A DNA stretch of 64,000 nt. It comes from Synechococcus sp. HK01-R (lineage in GTDB: Bacteria > Cyanobacteriota > Cyanobacteriia > PCC-6307 > Cyanobiaceae). The DNA is taken from assembly GCF_014217855.1 (NCBI RefSeq), contig NZ_CP059059.1, forward strand, positions 1,488,001-1,552,000, in the 5' to 3' direction. Positions within the stretch are counted from its first letter, which is position 1. Each line of letters begins with the position of its first letter. A program made the position numbers and the translations under genes. Positions 1-8,350 of the stretch are shown piece by piece. Under the pieces are notes generated by a model that saw nothing but the letters and a program-made list of their open reading frames with translations, did no database searches and was not told where the DNA came from.

Positions 1-855
1 CACTGTGATGTGGCGCTGACCGTCCATGGCCAGCGCCCAGGTCGCCAGTGGCTGCGCTGCCACTGGTGTGACCATCGCGCTGAGATCACCAGTGCCTGCG
101 GCCACTGCGGCTCCCTGGCGTTTAAGCCTTTCGGGGCTGGAACCCAGAGGGTTCTTGAACGCCTCTCTGAGGAACTCGAGGGCTTGAGGCTGTTGCGGTT
201 CGACCGGGACACCACCGGGGGGCGTGACGGTCACCGGCGCCTGTTGGAGCGTTTTGCAGCCGGCGAGGCGGATGTGCTGGTTGGCACGCAGATGCTCGCC
301 AAGGGAATGGATCTGCCTCGCGTGACCCTGGCGGCCGTTCTGGCTGCCGATGGCTTGCTCCACCGGCCTGATCTGCGCGCCGGTGAGCAGGCGCTCCAGC
401 TGCTCCTTCAGCTCGCCGGTCGGGCCGGTCGTGGGGAGCGACCCGGCCAGGTGTTGGTGCAGACCTACACGCCTGATCATCCCGTGATCCGACATCTCGT
501 GGATGGACGCTATGAGCGTTTTCTTGAGGAGGAGGAAGTCGTACGCCGTGAGGCGGCCCTGGTGCCTTTCAGTCGGGCCTGTCTCCTGCGCCTCTCGGGT
601 GTGTCGGTGTCGGCCACGGCCACGGCTGCCAGCGTGCTCGCCGAGCGGCTTCGCCCCCTGTGTCAGGCCTCGGGTTGGCTGTTACTGGGACCAGCCCCAG
701 CTCCCGTGGCCCGGGTGGCCGGACGCAGCCGCTGGCAGTTGCTCCTGCACGGTCCTTCCGGAACTGATCTGCCTCTGCCACCGGGATCGGCCCTTTGGGA
801 TGCCTTGCCCAGGGATGTGGCCCTTGCTGTTGATCCCGATCCCCTGCAGCTCTGA
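1..855 (+). CDS. priA: Primosomal protein N' (PriA helicase), 3' part only
   Basis: This is the C-terminal 284 residues of the replication-restart helicase PriA, which rebuilds replication forks after stalling; the 5' part lies outside the window. Frame 1 is open from the first base. Zinc-binding cysteine pairs (CHWC near residue 19 and CGHC near residue 33 of the fragment) lie within the helicase core. They are followed by the helicase motif MLAKGMDLP, close to the PriA MxAKGHxFP signature, and by motif VI, QLAGRAGRG. The remainder is the usual PriA C-terminal domain. The product ends directly before a convergent gene, with one base between them. Family assignment is firm; only the start is missing. 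Confidence 0.93.
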   Translation, partial: HCDVALTVHGQRPGRQWLRCHWCDHRAEITSACGHCGSLAFKPFGAGTQRVLERLSEELEGLRLLRFDRDTTGGRDGHRRLLERFAAGEADVLVGTQMLAKGMDLPRVTLAAVLAADGLLHRPDLRAGEQALQLLLQLAGRAGRGERPGQVLVQTYTPDHPVIRHLVDGRYERFLEEEEVVRREAALVPFSRACLLRLSGVSVSATATAASVLAERLRPLCQASGWLLLGPAPAPVARVAGRSRWQLLLHGPSGTDLPLPPGSALWDALPRDVALAVDPDPLQL

Positions 856-856
856 A

Positions 857-1954
857 TCAGGACGGCAGCTCCGGGTAACCAAAGCCCAGATTCAGGCGCA
901 GACGCTGGAGCAGCAGGGTCACCCCAAGCAGCACCACCACGACGAGGGCGCCGAGACCCAGCCGGCTCCAGCGCCAGATCCGCAGTGTCAGCCGGTTCAC
1001 CTGACCTGCTTCAAGGGGCCAGAGCAGTGCGCCGTCGCCGATGGTGGGCTTCTGTGGGCTGCCCTGGCTGTGGCGGCCCGCAGCTGGCGGCGTCAGCCGT
1101 ACGCGCAGTTCGGGCAGCGGCAGCCCCTTCAGCGCTTGTAGATCCAGGCTCAGTTCCAGCCGTTGCTGCACCCCGATCAACCAGTTGCGCTCCTTGAGCT
1201 CCAGCTGAGGCGCAGGCAGATCAAGGCCCGCGGCGGCGGCGGCGGCCGCCGCCGTGTTCTGCAGCAGCCGTTGCGCTTCGTCGCTGCGAAGCACGGGGGC
1301 CTGGAAGTGTTGTGAACCGCCCCGGGGCTGGGAGGCCGACCAGCGGGGGCTCAGTGCTTCCAGGCTTCGAGCGAAGCGGCCCTGCCAGGGAAGCGGCTGA
1401 CTGGTGCCGCTGTCGATCGTCCATCCCAGCTGCACTCGGTCTGGACCGGGCAGACCGATGTCCGCCGTCAGGCGTCCGCATCCACTGAGCAGCACGGTCA
1501 GCCCGATGAACACCAGCAGCACCACGACAGCGAATCCAGGCGTGGCGGCTGTGGTGGGGCCGGTCGGCGGTGGCGGCGGCGGTGGTGGCCCCTGATTGCG
1601 GCGGCGACGGATGGGGCGGGGTCGTTCCCCCATCTGCGGCGCCAAGTCGAGGGTTGGCAGTTGCATCGACCACCGCGCCGGCCGCTGCAGGCTCGGTGCC
1701 TCAAGCACCTCCAACAATTGTTTGGCACGGGTGCGCACCTCGTTGTCACGGCAGCGAGTCAGCAGGCGACAGGTGCTCAGGGCTTTCTCCTCCTGCCCCT
1801 GCCCCATCCAGGCCGTCACCATCAGCATCCGGATCTGGGCCCCGGCCGGATCCGTGATCGGGCAATCGGCCACCAGCGGCTCCAGCAGCTGCAGGCACAG
1901 GCCATAGTCCCCCCGTTCAAGGGCGGCTTCCGCCGGTGCTACGGGCGTGCTCAT
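857..1954 (-). CDS. Cyanobacterial DUF3153-type membrane protein
   Basis: 365 residues. The N-terminal ~95 residues are helical and TPR-like (AALERGDYGLCLQLLEPL). A linker with an eight-proline run follows, then a hydrophobic segment around residues 140-160 ending in a lipobox-like LLSGC, a soluble domain, and a second hydrophobic segment near the C-terminus (LGALVVVVLLGVTLLL). I recognise the C-terminal half as the DUF3153 type seen in cyanobacteria; no reaction is known to me. A run of nine alanines near residue 235 is encoded by a GCC/GCG-rich tract. The start lies 3 bases downstream of the argB stop on the same strand, so the two are probably co-transcribed. Confidence 0.75.
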   Translation of the reverse strand: MSTPVAPAEAALERGDYGLCLQLLEPLVADCPITDPAGAQIRMLMVTAWMGQGQEEKALSTCRLLTRCRDNEVRTRAKQLLEVLEAPSLQRPARWSMQLPTLDLAPQMGERPRPIRRRRNQGPPPPPPPPTGPTTAATPGFAVVVLLVFIGLTVLLSGCGRLTADIGLPGPDRVQLGWTIDSGTSQPLPWQGRFARSLEALSPRWSASQPRGGSQHFQAPVLRSDEAQRLLQNTAAAAAAAAGLDLPAPQLELKERNWLIGVQQRLELSLDLQALKGLPLPELRVRLTPPAAGRHSQGSPQKPTIGDGALLWPLEAGQVNRLTLRIWRWSRLGLGALVVVVLLGVTLLLQRLRLNLGFGYPELPS

Positions 1955-1957
1955 CGA

Positions 1958-2821
1958 TCAACCGCGACCCAGCACCATCGTGCCGATTCCGGCATCGGTG
2001 AACACCTCCAGCAAGAGGGCATGGGGCACGCGTCCATCAAGGATGTGTGCTGCGGCAACCCCCTGGGCGAGGGCACGGATGCAGCACTCGGTTTTCGGTG
2101 TCATGCCTCCAGCCACGACGCCCTCGCTGATCAACTGTCTCGCCTCCGAGAGCCGCAGTTGGCGGATGAGGGAGTCGGGGTCGTCACGATCCCTCAGGAT
2201 CCCCGGGGTGTCGGTGAGCAGGATCAGCTTCTCGGCTTCCAGGGCTGCGGCTAGCTCACCGGCGACAGTGTCGGCATTGATGTTGTGAGCACGGCCATCA
2301 GCGGTGGCGGCCACACTCGAGATCACCGGCACGTAGCCCTTCTCAAGCAGTGGTTCGAGCACATCGGGGTTGACCCGGGCCACATCTCCGACCAGTCCAT
2401 GGCTGCCATCCCCCCAAGGGCGCGCTTCAACAAGCATTCCATCGCTGCCGCTGAGGCCAACGGCCCTGGCGCCTAGGCGGTTGAGGCCGTTGACGATCTG
2501 TTTGTTGACCCGTCCCACCAGCACCATCTCGACCACATCCATCGTGGCCGGATCCGTCACCCGAAGGCCGTCACGGAACTCAGCCGGAATCTCGAGACGT
2601 TTCAACCAGGTGTTGATCTCTGGCCCGCCGCCATGCACCACCACCGGCTGCACACCCACGCTGGTGAGCAGGGCGATATCCCGGAACACCGCTTCCTGCA
2701 ATGCGGCATGGGCCATGGCAGCCCCGCCATACTTCACCACGATCCGCCGACCGGCGAAACGCTGGATGTAGGGAAGGGCTTCGCTGAGAACCGAAACCCT
2801 CAGGGCGTCGTCAGTGGCCAT
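1958..2821 (-). CDS. argB: Acetylglutamate kinase
   Basis: 287 residues, the usual length. The enzyme phosphorylates N-acetyl-L-glutamate in the second step of arginine synthesis. Visible family signatures are KYGGAAM near residue 30 (nucleotide phosphate binding), VHGGGPEIN near 63 (acetylglutamate binding), GLSGSDG near 130 and the conserved VAGGMTPK near 238. Cyanobacterial ArgB is known to be controlled by the PII protein, and a C-terminal arginine-sensing region is present; PII control here is inference from the family. It heads a minus-strand run with the DUF3153 gene, and the DUF2854 gene ends 9 bases upstream of it. Confidence 0.96.
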   Translation of the reverse strand: MATDDALRVSVLSEALPYIQRFAGRRIVVKYGGAAMAHAALQEAVFRDIALLTSVGVQPVVVHGGGPEINTWLKRLEIPAEFRDGLRVTDPATMDVVEMVLVGRVNKQIVNGLNRLGARAVGLSGSDGMLVEARPWGDGSHGLVGDVARVNPDVLEPLLEKGYVPVISSVAATADGRAHNINADTVAGELAAALEAEKLILLTDTPGILRDRDDPDSLIRQLRLSEARQLISEGVVAGGMTPKTECCIRALAQGVAAAHILDGRVPHALLLEVFTDAGIGTMVLGRG

Positions 2822-2830
2822 CGCGTCAGT

Positions 2831-3385
2831 TCACTGCTCTCCATGCTCGCCTGCCGCCGGCAGCAGGGTCAGGTCGATCCGATCACTCCCCAGAGCTGCG
2901 ATCTTGGCTTGAAGGCCTTTGGCGAAGAAGCGTCCCAGACGTTCTTCCCGCTCCTGCCAGCGCTCCAATGGCACGGCTCCAAGGGTGAAACGAAGTCTGA
3001 GGCCATAACCGCCATCACTGGCTAATTCCTCGATCTCCAGCAGCTGGGGCGGGGTGTCTTCATCCCAGAGTTTGAGGGCTTCCAGCGAAGATTCCAGATG
3101 GGCTTTCTGCCCGTAGCGCCAGCGGGTCACATCACCGAGCAGCTTGCCCAGTTCCGGAGCGGCGGCTTCACGCTGTTGCCGAAAGGTGGTGGCTGGAATC
3201 ACTCGGCGGGCTGGGGGCAGTTCGGATGACTTGAGTGCCAGGCCCCCCAGCAGGATCGGAATCCCGTAGAAGATTGTCGGCAGGCTGAGGTTGGCGTTCC
3301 CGCTGCCATAGGCGATGGCACCCACCACGGTGAGCACACCGCCAGCCACGGTGATCAGGTTGCCGGGAGAGATCAGGTTGGTCAT
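2831..3385 (-). CDS. DUF2854 family membrane protein
   Basis: 184 residues from the ATG at 3385; an upstream in-frame ATG at 3460 would add an unconvincing proline-rich leader. The protein starts MTNLISPGN and has two N-terminal hydrophobic segments (about residues 10-25 and 33-50, the second containing GIPILLGGLALK) followed by a soluble domain. The pattern matches DUF2854, a family of cyanobacteria and plastids with no assigned reaction. It lies just upstream of argB on the same strand. The 91 bases to the divergent small gene would hold promoters for both. Confidence 0.78.
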   Translation of the reverse strand: MTNLISPGNLITVAGGVLTVVGAIAYGSGNANLSLPTIFYGIPILLGGLALKSSELPPARRVIPATTFRQQREAAAPELGKLLGDVTRWRYGQKAHLESSLEALKLWDEDTPPQLLEIEELASDGGYGLRLRFTLGAVPLERWQEREERLGRFFAKGLQAKIAALGSDRIDLTLLPAAGEHGEQ

Positions 3386-3476
3386 GGGTGCACTCTGATG
3401 CAAAGGCCTGCCCTGGCGTGGCGCAGCAGGGCCCGGGGGCACGGAGAATGGGATGGTCATCGGCGGTTATGCCCCC

Positions 3477-3689
3477 ATGGAGAGCTCCCCCCAACAGGAC
3501 CCGGGCACGTCTGCTGATCTGGCCACCCTGATCGCCAAGCTCGACCAGGACAGGGCCTGGCTGCTCGAGCAGATCGATCGTGGACGCTGGGCCGAGCTGA
3601 GGCTTGATCTGGCGGCCTTGGAGCGGGAGCTGGGCCAGTTGCTGGTGAAGGCGGCGGAGCGTCTGGAGACGGATGGCGGCAGGTCCTGA
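3477..3689 (+). CDS. Small helical hypothetical protein
   Basis: 70 residues from the ATG at 3477; an in-frame ATG at 3453 would add eight. The product is acidic and almost wholly helical (AKLDQDRAWLLEQIDRG, then ELRLDLAALERELGQLL), compatible with a short coiled coil. There is no signal peptide or known motif. It is divergent from the DUF2854 gene and codon use matches its neighbours, which supports it as a real gene. I cannot assign a function. Confidence 0.55.
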   Translation: MESSPQQDPGTSADLATLIAKLDQDRAWLLEQIDRGRWAELRLDLAALERELGQLLVKAAERLETDGGRS

Positions 3690-3720
3690 GCGCTCACCTC
3701 ACCGCCGGCTTCATGGCATT

Positions 3721-3810
3721 GGCTGTTCGGATAGGCCTCGCTGTTCCGGACAGACCGGCTGTTTAGAAAGGTCTGGCTGTTCAGAAAGGTCTGGCTGTTT
3801 AGAAGGGAAT
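3721..3810. repeat. 18-bp tandem repeat, five units, overlapping the ssb stop codon
   Basis: Five units start at 3721, 3739, 3757, 3775 and 3793, exactly 18 bp apart. Each opens with GGCTGTT (CGCTGTT in unit 2). Units 3 and 4 are GGCTGTTTAGAAAGGTCT and GGCTGTTCAGAAAGGTCT. The ssb stop codon, read on the minus strand, lies in unit 5. Units 3 and 4 repeat the same Phe-stop ending in the ssb frame, while units 1 and 2 have lost the stop. Confidence 0.9.
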
Positions 3811-4269
3811 GTCGTCGGTGTCAGGCACGAGCGGTGCGCTGTTCCAGGTGGCGGCTGCCTCCTGGGGTTGCGCTGGAGCTGGGGGTACCTGTTTGGGAGC
3901 AGGCGTCACAGGGCCGCTCGAGGCGGGGGCAGCCGAGCGGGGAGCTTGCGGCGCTGTGGTGGCTCCAGAGCCCACGGGATGGAGACGAGCAAGCGTGAAT
4001 TCCGCACGCTTCTCCTTGGTGCCGTCCTGGCGGGCCACGGTGTTCATCCGCAGGCGCCCTTCAATCATCAGGCGCTGTCCTGGCTGAACTCGGTTCTGAA
4101 GGTCCTGGGCGAGGTTGCCCCAGCCCACCACCTTGATCTGGCCGGCCGGATCATCGGGACGCAGGCCGTCGAAACGCACCTCCATTTCCGCGATCGGGGT
4201 CTGGTTGTCCTGGGTGTAGCGAAGGGTGGGGGCCTCCAGCACCTCCACTTCGAGCACACAGTGGTTCAT
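3799..4269 (-). CDS. ssb: Single-stranded DNA-binding protein (SSB family)
   Basis: 156 residues from the ATG at 4269, giving MNHCVLEVEVLEAP. The N-terminal ~105 residues form an OB fold with SSB features (VRFDGLRPDD, VVGWGNLAQDL, LMIEGRLRMNTVARQDGTKE). A Pro/Ala-rich linker follows, then the acidic tip DTDDIPF that recruits partner proteins. It resembles the cyanobacterial SSB-like group (Slr1034 type) more than E. coli Ssb in the OB fold. Its 3' end lies inside the 18-bp tandem repeat. It is divergent from cobK, with 34 bases between start codons. Confidence 0.9.
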   Translation of the reverse strand: MNHCVLEVEVLEAPTLRYTQDNQTPIAEMEVRFDGLRPDDPAGQIKVVGWGNLAQDLQNRVQPGQRLMIEGRLRMNTVARQDGTKEKRAEFTLARLHPVGSGATTAPQAPRSAAPASSGPVTPAPKQVPPAPAQPQEAAATWNSAPLVPDTDDIPF

Positions 4270-4303
4270 CGCCGTCCGACGCGTTGATGGAGTCGCCATC
4301 CTG

Positions 4304-5083
4304 ATGCACGAACCGCGCAACCGCCAGGGCCATGTGTGGCTGCTTGCCGGCACCGGCGAAGGCCCTCTGATCGCCCGCACCCTGCTGGCCAAAGGCTGGC
4401 AGGTCAGCGTGAGTGTGGTCTCCTCCTCTGCTGCAAGCGTTTACGACGGCCTGTCGCTGCGTCACCTATGGATCGGTGCCCTGGCCGGACCGCAGGCGAT
4501 CCGGGGACTCTTCGAGCGCGAAGGGATTGATCGGGTTGTGGATGCCACCCATCCCTTCGCCACGCGGATTACGGCCCAGCTGCTGGAGGCCTGCGGCGGC
4601 GAGGGGCCAGCGTTGTTCCGCTTTGAACGACCGATCGAGCCCCTTGCCGGTGCACGGCTGATGGAGGGCGTTGATGCACTCACAAGCTCCGCGGGAGGGC
4701 GTCGGATCCTTCTGGCTCTGGGTGCTCGGCACCTGCCGGCGGTCGTGGCAGCCCTCAAGCCCGGCGGGCATCACCTCCATGCCCGCGTGCTGCCCAGTCC
4801 TCTCGCCCTTCGCCAGGCCCTGGCGGCCGGACTTCCCGCCCAACGTCTGGCGGTGCACCGTCCGCAGCAGGAAGGGGATGGCGCCTCCCTGGAGGCAGCG
4901 CTCTGTCGCCACTGGGCGATCACGGATGTGCTCTGCCGACAGTCTGGGGGGATCACGGAGCGTGCCTGGCACCGGGTGACCCAGCAACAGGGGCTTCAGC
5001 TGTGGCTGCTGCGTCGCCCCCCTCTGCCGGAGCAACTTGAAACCGTGCATAGCGTGGATCAGCTGCTCGATCGCCTGTGCTGA
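4304..5083 (+). CDS. cobK: Precorrin-6A reductase
   Basis: 259 residues from the ATG at 4304. CobK reduces precorrin-6A to dihydro-precorrin-6 with NADPH during corrin ring (cobalamin-type) synthesis. The N-terminus has the expected VWLLAGTGEGPLIARTLL nucleotide-binding start, then the CobK signature VVDATHPFATRIT near residues 77-89 and a C-terminal SGGITERAWHRV segment resembling the family's conserved end. The stop codon overlaps the start of cutA by seven bases, so the two are translationally linked. cobO, another cobalamin gene, lies near 27 kb. Confidence 0.88.
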   Translation: MHEPRNRQGHVWLLAGTGEGPLIARTLLAKGWQVSVSVVSSSAASVYDGLSLRHLWIGALAGPQAIRGLFEREGIDRVVDATHPFATRITAQLLEACGGEGPALFRFERPIEPLAGARLMEGVDALTSSAGGRRILLALGARHLPAVVAALKPGGHHLHARVLPSPLALRQALAAGLPAQRLAVHRPQQEGDGASLEAALCRHWAITDVLCRQSGGITERAWHRVTQQQGLQLWLLRRPPLPEQLETVHSVDQLLDRLC

Positions 5084-5385
5084 AGCTTGTTCTCACCACC
5101 GAAGCCGATGCCGCAAAAGCGGATGCGCTGGCCCAGGCCTTGGTGGAGCGGCGCCTGGCCGCTTGCGTCAGTCAGCATCCAATCCGCTCGTGCTACCGCT
5201 GGAACGGGGTGATCGAGCACAGCGAGGAGGTGCAGCTGCTGATCAAGACGACCGAGGCCGCGTGGCCGCAACTCCAGCCCGTGCTGTGTGAGCTGCACAG
5301 TTATGACACCCCCGAATTGCTCCACTGGACGGTGGAGGCCAGTGATGGGTATGGGGGGTGGGTGGTAGCGGAGCTGCTCAGCTGA
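5077..5385 (+). CDS. cutA: CutA1-type divalent-ion tolerance protein
   Basis: 102 residues, full length for the trimeric CutA1 family. The start is GTG at 5077, inside the end of cobK. Conserved features are the N-terminal VLTTEADAAKADALAQALVERRLAACV, the core SCYRWNGVIEHSEEVQLLIKT and the C-terminal HSYDTPEL. CutA was named from copper tolerance in E. coli, but its exact role in cyanobacteria is unsettled. Its last bases overlap the 3' end of the convergent PfkB gene by eight bases. Confidence 0.93.
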   Translation: MLKLVLTTEADAAKADALAQALVERRLAACVSQHPIRSCYRWNGVIEHSEEVQLLIKTTEAAWPQLQPVLCELHSYDTPELLHWTVEASDGYGGWVVAELLS

Positions 5386-6391
5386 GGTGCTGCCGCACGA
5401 GCTCGGGCAGGGATGCCTGGGAGCGGGGGCCGAGCTGGGTGACCACCTGACCGGCGCAAACAGACCCGATTCGGCCGCAGCTTTCAAGGTCGAGCCCCTG
5501 GGTGTAGCCGTGGAGGAATCCGCCGGCATAGAGGTCGCCTGCTCCAGTGGTGTCGACCAGGGTGCCCAGGCGATAAGCAGGAATGTCCCAACGCTGATCG
5601 CCGCTGAGCACGACGGAGCCCTGTTCACTGCGGGTCAGGGCCGCCACCTGGCAGCACCCCTTCACCTGTTCAAGGGCGCTCTCAAAACTGTCGGTGCCGT
5701 ACAGCGAGGTGATTTCACTTTCGTTGGCGAACAGCACATCCACATGGCCATTCACGAGCTCAAGAAAGCTGTCGCGGTGACGATCCACGCAGAAGCCGTC
5801 GGAGAGGGAGAGGGCGACTTGTCCGCCGCTGTCCCGACAGGCTTCCGCTGCTGCGATGAAGGCGCGCTTGGCTGCTGGGCTGTCCCAGAGGTAGCCCTCC
5901 AGGTAGAGCACCTTGGCGTCACGGACCATGGAGAGATCCAGGTCTTCGGGTTCCAGTTGCACGGAAGCACCCAGGTAGGTGCACATCGTGCGCTGGGCAT
6001 CGGGCGTCACCAGAATCAGGCAACGGGCCGTGCTGGGGCCGTTGGTCGCTGCTGGGGTGTCAAAGCGGGTTCCGACAGCTCGGATGTCGTGGCTGAAGAT
6101 TTCACCGAGCTGGTCATTGCGCACGCGACCGATGAATCCGGCCCGGCTTCCTAGTTGAGCGAGACCCGCCAGGGTGTTGGCGGCAGATCCACCGGAGGTC
6201 TCGAGGCCGGCGCCACTGGCCTGGTAGAGGATCTGGGCCTGCTCTTCATCCACGAGGGCCATCGCCCCCTTGGTGAGGCCATGGCTTTCCAGGAATGCAT
6301 CGCCGGTCTGGACCAGCACATCCACAATCGCGTTGCCGATGCCCACCACATCCAGGGAAGCGGCGGAGTTGCTGAATCGGGATGAGGTCAT
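5378..6391 (-). CDS. PfkB-family sugar/adenosine kinase
   Basis: 337 residues. The protein starts in the ribokinase style (DVVGIGNAIVDVLVQTGD), has GGSAANTLAGLAQLGSRAGFIGRV near residues 68-90 and the PfkB anion-hole/catalytic signature DTTGAGDLYAGGFLHG near 285-300, whose Asp is the catalytic base. Substrate is not decidable from sequence: related cyanobacterial genes are annotated as adenosine kinase or simply carbohydrate kinase. The gene lies upstream of, and convergent with, cutA. purA, which makes adenylosuccinate, ends 51 bases upstream on the same strand, so a purine-salvage role is plausible but inferred. Confidence 0.87.
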   Translation of the reverse strand: MTSSRFSNSAASLDVVGIGNAIVDVLVQTGDAFLESHGLTKGAMALVDEEQAQILYQASGAGLETSGGSAANTLAGLAQLGSRAGFIGRVRNDQLGEIFSHDIRAVGTRFDTPAATNGPSTARCLILVTPDAQRTMCTYLGASVQLEPEDLDLSMVRDAKVLYLEGYLWDSPAAKRAFIAAAEACRDSGGQVALSLSDGFCVDRHRDSFLELVNGHVDVLFANESEITSLYGTDSFESALEQVKGCCQVAALTRSEQGSVVLSGDQRWDIPAYRLGTLVDTTGAGDLYAGGFLHGYTQGLDLESCGRIGSVCAGQVVTQLGPRSQASLPELVRQHLS

Positions 6392-6442
6392 CGGGTGATG
6401 GCGAACGCGTTACGCCGCAGTATCACCCTTCGCCGGATCGAC

Positions 6443-7762
6443 TCAGGCGCTGAGCAGGGCCCGTTTGGGCCCGTGGATTGGGTCTTCCACCACGATCGTC
6501 TGATCTCTACTGGCGCCGAGCGACACGATCGCGATCGGCACTTCCATCAGGTCGGCCAGGAAGCGCAGATAGGCCATCGCCTTCTCTGGCAGATCGTCCA
6601 GGCGCCGGCAGTCGGCGGTGGAACACTGCCAGCCCTGCAGGCTTTCAAAAATCGGCTTGCAACGGGAGAACTCCTCGGCGCAGCTGGGGAAGTAATCGAT
6701 GCGCTCTCCATCCAGTTCGTAGGCCACACACACCTGGATCTCATCGAGCTCATCGAGCACGTCCAGCTTGGTGACGGCCAGGCAGTCCAGACCGTTCACT
6801 TCAACGGCATAGCGGCCGATCACGCCGTCAAACCAGCCGCAGCGGCGACGACGGCCCGTGGTGGTGCCGAACTCGCCGCCACGCTCGGTGAGCTGGTCGT
6901 TGAGACTGCCACTCAGCTCTGTTGGGAACGGCCCTTCGCCAACACGGGTGGTGTAGGCCTTGGCCACGCCGATCACCCGGTCGATCAAGGTCGGGCCGAC
7001 GCCGGCACCGATGCAGGCCCCGCCGGAGACCGGATTGGAGGAGGTGACGTAGGGGTAAGTGCCGTGGTCGAGATCCAGCAGTGTTCCCTGGGCCCCTTCG
7101 AACAGGATGTTTTTGCGGTTGCGGGCGGCGCTGTGAATCGCCCGGGTGCAGTCGACCACATGGGGAGCCAGACGCTGCCCATAGGCCAGGTATTCCTGGA
7201 TCACCTCGTCGCCATCGACGGGCTCCATCCCGTAAATGGTTTCGAGCAGTTGGTTTTTCTCCCTGAGGGGCCCTTCGAGTCGGTCGCGGAGGCGCTGCTC
7301 GTCGAGCAGGTCAATCACCCGGATCCCGCTGCGTTGGGATTTGTCGGCGTAGGTGGGGCCGATGCCGCGTCCGGTGGTGCCAATCCTGCGATCACCACGC
7401 TGCTTCTCCATCGCCAGATCCAGCAGGCGGTGGTAGGGCATGGTCACGTGGGCGGTGGAGGCCAGCTGGAGGCCGGAGATGTCGATCCCGTTCTCGATGA
7501 GCATGTCGAGCTCCCCAAGCATCACCTTCGGGTCAACGACCGTTCCCGAACCGATCAAGCAGATGGTGTCGGGATAAAGGATTCCAGAAGGGATCAGGTG
7601 AAGCTTGAGCACCCGACCGTCCACGACGATCGTGTGGCCAGCGTTGACGCCGCCCTGATAACGGACGACAACATCGGCGGAGCGGCTCAGGAGATCGGTG
7701 ATCTTTCCTTTTCCCTCGTCACCCCACTGAGCACCGATGACGACAACGTTGGCCAAAGACAC
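6443..7762 (-). CDS. purA: Adenylosuccinate synthetase
   Basis: 439 residues, full length. The enzyme condenses IMP and aspartate with GTP to adenylosuccinate, the first committed step to AMP. Diagnostic motifs are [14 protein letters not shown] at residues ~10-23 (P-loop-like GTP site with the catalytic Asp), [11 protein letters not shown] near 35-45 (catalytic His), [14 protein letters not shown] near 128-141 and [12 protein letters not shown] near 300. Reading is unambiguous. Its start faces a 135-base gap before psb27. Confidence 0.97.
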   Translation of the reverse strand: MSLANVVVIGAQWGDEGKGKITDLLSRSADVVVRYQGGVNAGHTIVVDGRVLKLHLIPSGILYPDTICLIGSGTVVDPKVMLGELDMLIENGIDISGLQLASTAHVTMPYHRLLDLAMEKQRGDRRIGTTGRGIGPTYADKSQRSGIRVIDLLDEQRLRDRLEGPLREKNQLLETIYGMEPVDGDEVIQEYLAYGQRLAPHVVDCTRAIHSAARNRKNILFEGAQGTLLDLDHGTYPYVTSSNPVSGGACIGAGVGPTLIDRVIGVAKAYTTRVGEGPFPTELSGSLNDQLTERGGEFGTTTGRRRRCGWFDGVIGRYAVEVNGLDCLAVTKLDVLDELDEIQVCVAYELDGERIDYFPSCAEEFSRCKPIFESLQGWQCSTADCRRLDDLPEKAMAYLRFLADLMEVPIAIVSLGASRDQTIVVEDPIHGPKRALLSA

Positions 7763-7881
7763 TGCGGCCCGAAGCCGCTAATCTGCACAATCCGGCAGTT
7801 TCGCACTTCACCCTTCCCTACGTCAAAAATGCCCCTGAGTGCGTGACATTTTCAGTCCGGATCAGCGCGATGCCGCATGCG

Positions 7882-7906
7882 GGCAGCTGAGCTTTCCTCA
7901 GCTGCC
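7882..7906 (-). terminator. Stem-loop at the 3' end of psb27
   Basis: GGCAGCTGAG (7882-7891) and CTCAGCTGCC (7897-7906) form a perfect 10-bp stem with a 5-base loop, overlapping the psb27 stop codon. No T-run follows on the minus strand, so this may be an RNA-stabilising or weak terminating structure rather than a classic intrinsic terminator. Confidence 0.5.
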
Positions 7907-8335
7907 GCGCACAGCCGAACGCTCGGCCTTGGACAGTTCTTTGCCGACCCGTTCTTTCAGGCTCTCGGGCAGTGGGCGGTTGGCGTAGGTGTTGTAGTGA
8001 CCGGCCAGGGAATTCAGAGCGGTCTGCATCGTGGTGAAGGAGGCCAGGCCATTCACTTGGGGGCGTGGGCGGTACCGGGACATGTAGTCATTGATCAGAC
8101 TCCGCGCTGCCAGTTCTGCATCAGGACGCTCGGCATCGTCCTGGCTCAGGGCGATCGTGGCCTGCAGGGTGTGTGCAACGGCCACCGTGTCCTCCACGTA
8201 ATCCCCGGTCAGGCCGGACGCTGAGGCCCCGGAGCAGGCGGTCAGCAGCAGGGTGACGCTGAGGCAGGCCACCACGGTCCAGGCCATCGCCACCTTCAGC
8301 AGCTGTTGGGTGAGGCGATACAGGGCGGAGAGCAT
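7898..8335 (-). CDS. psb27: Photosystem II repair lipoprotein Psb27
   Basis: 145 residues. A signal segment (VVACLSVTLLLTAC) ends in a lipobox with Cys34 as the lipidated residue, followed by the four-helix Psb27 domain with the characteristic SRYRPRPQVNGLASFTTMQTALNSL and YNTYANRPLPESLKERV stretches. Psb27 sits on the lumenal side of CP43 during assembly and repair of photosystem II, before the manganese cluster forms. It lies 15 bases downstream of proS on the same strand and is probably co-transcribed. A stem-loop overlaps its stop. Confidence 0.93.
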   Translation of the reverse strand: MLSALYRLTQQLLKVAMAWTVVACLSVTLLLTACSGASASGLTGDYVEDTVAVAHTLQATIALSQDDAERPDAELAARSLINDYMSRYRPRPQVNGLASFTTMQTALNSLAGHYNTYANRPLPESLKERVGKELSKAERSAVRGS

Positions 8336-8350
8336 GGTGGCGGATCCGAT

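Noticed and set aside
6395-7846. 483-residue open frame on the plus strand
   Set aside because: It is entirely antisense to purA, whose protein is unambiguous; high GC content gives long shadow frames.
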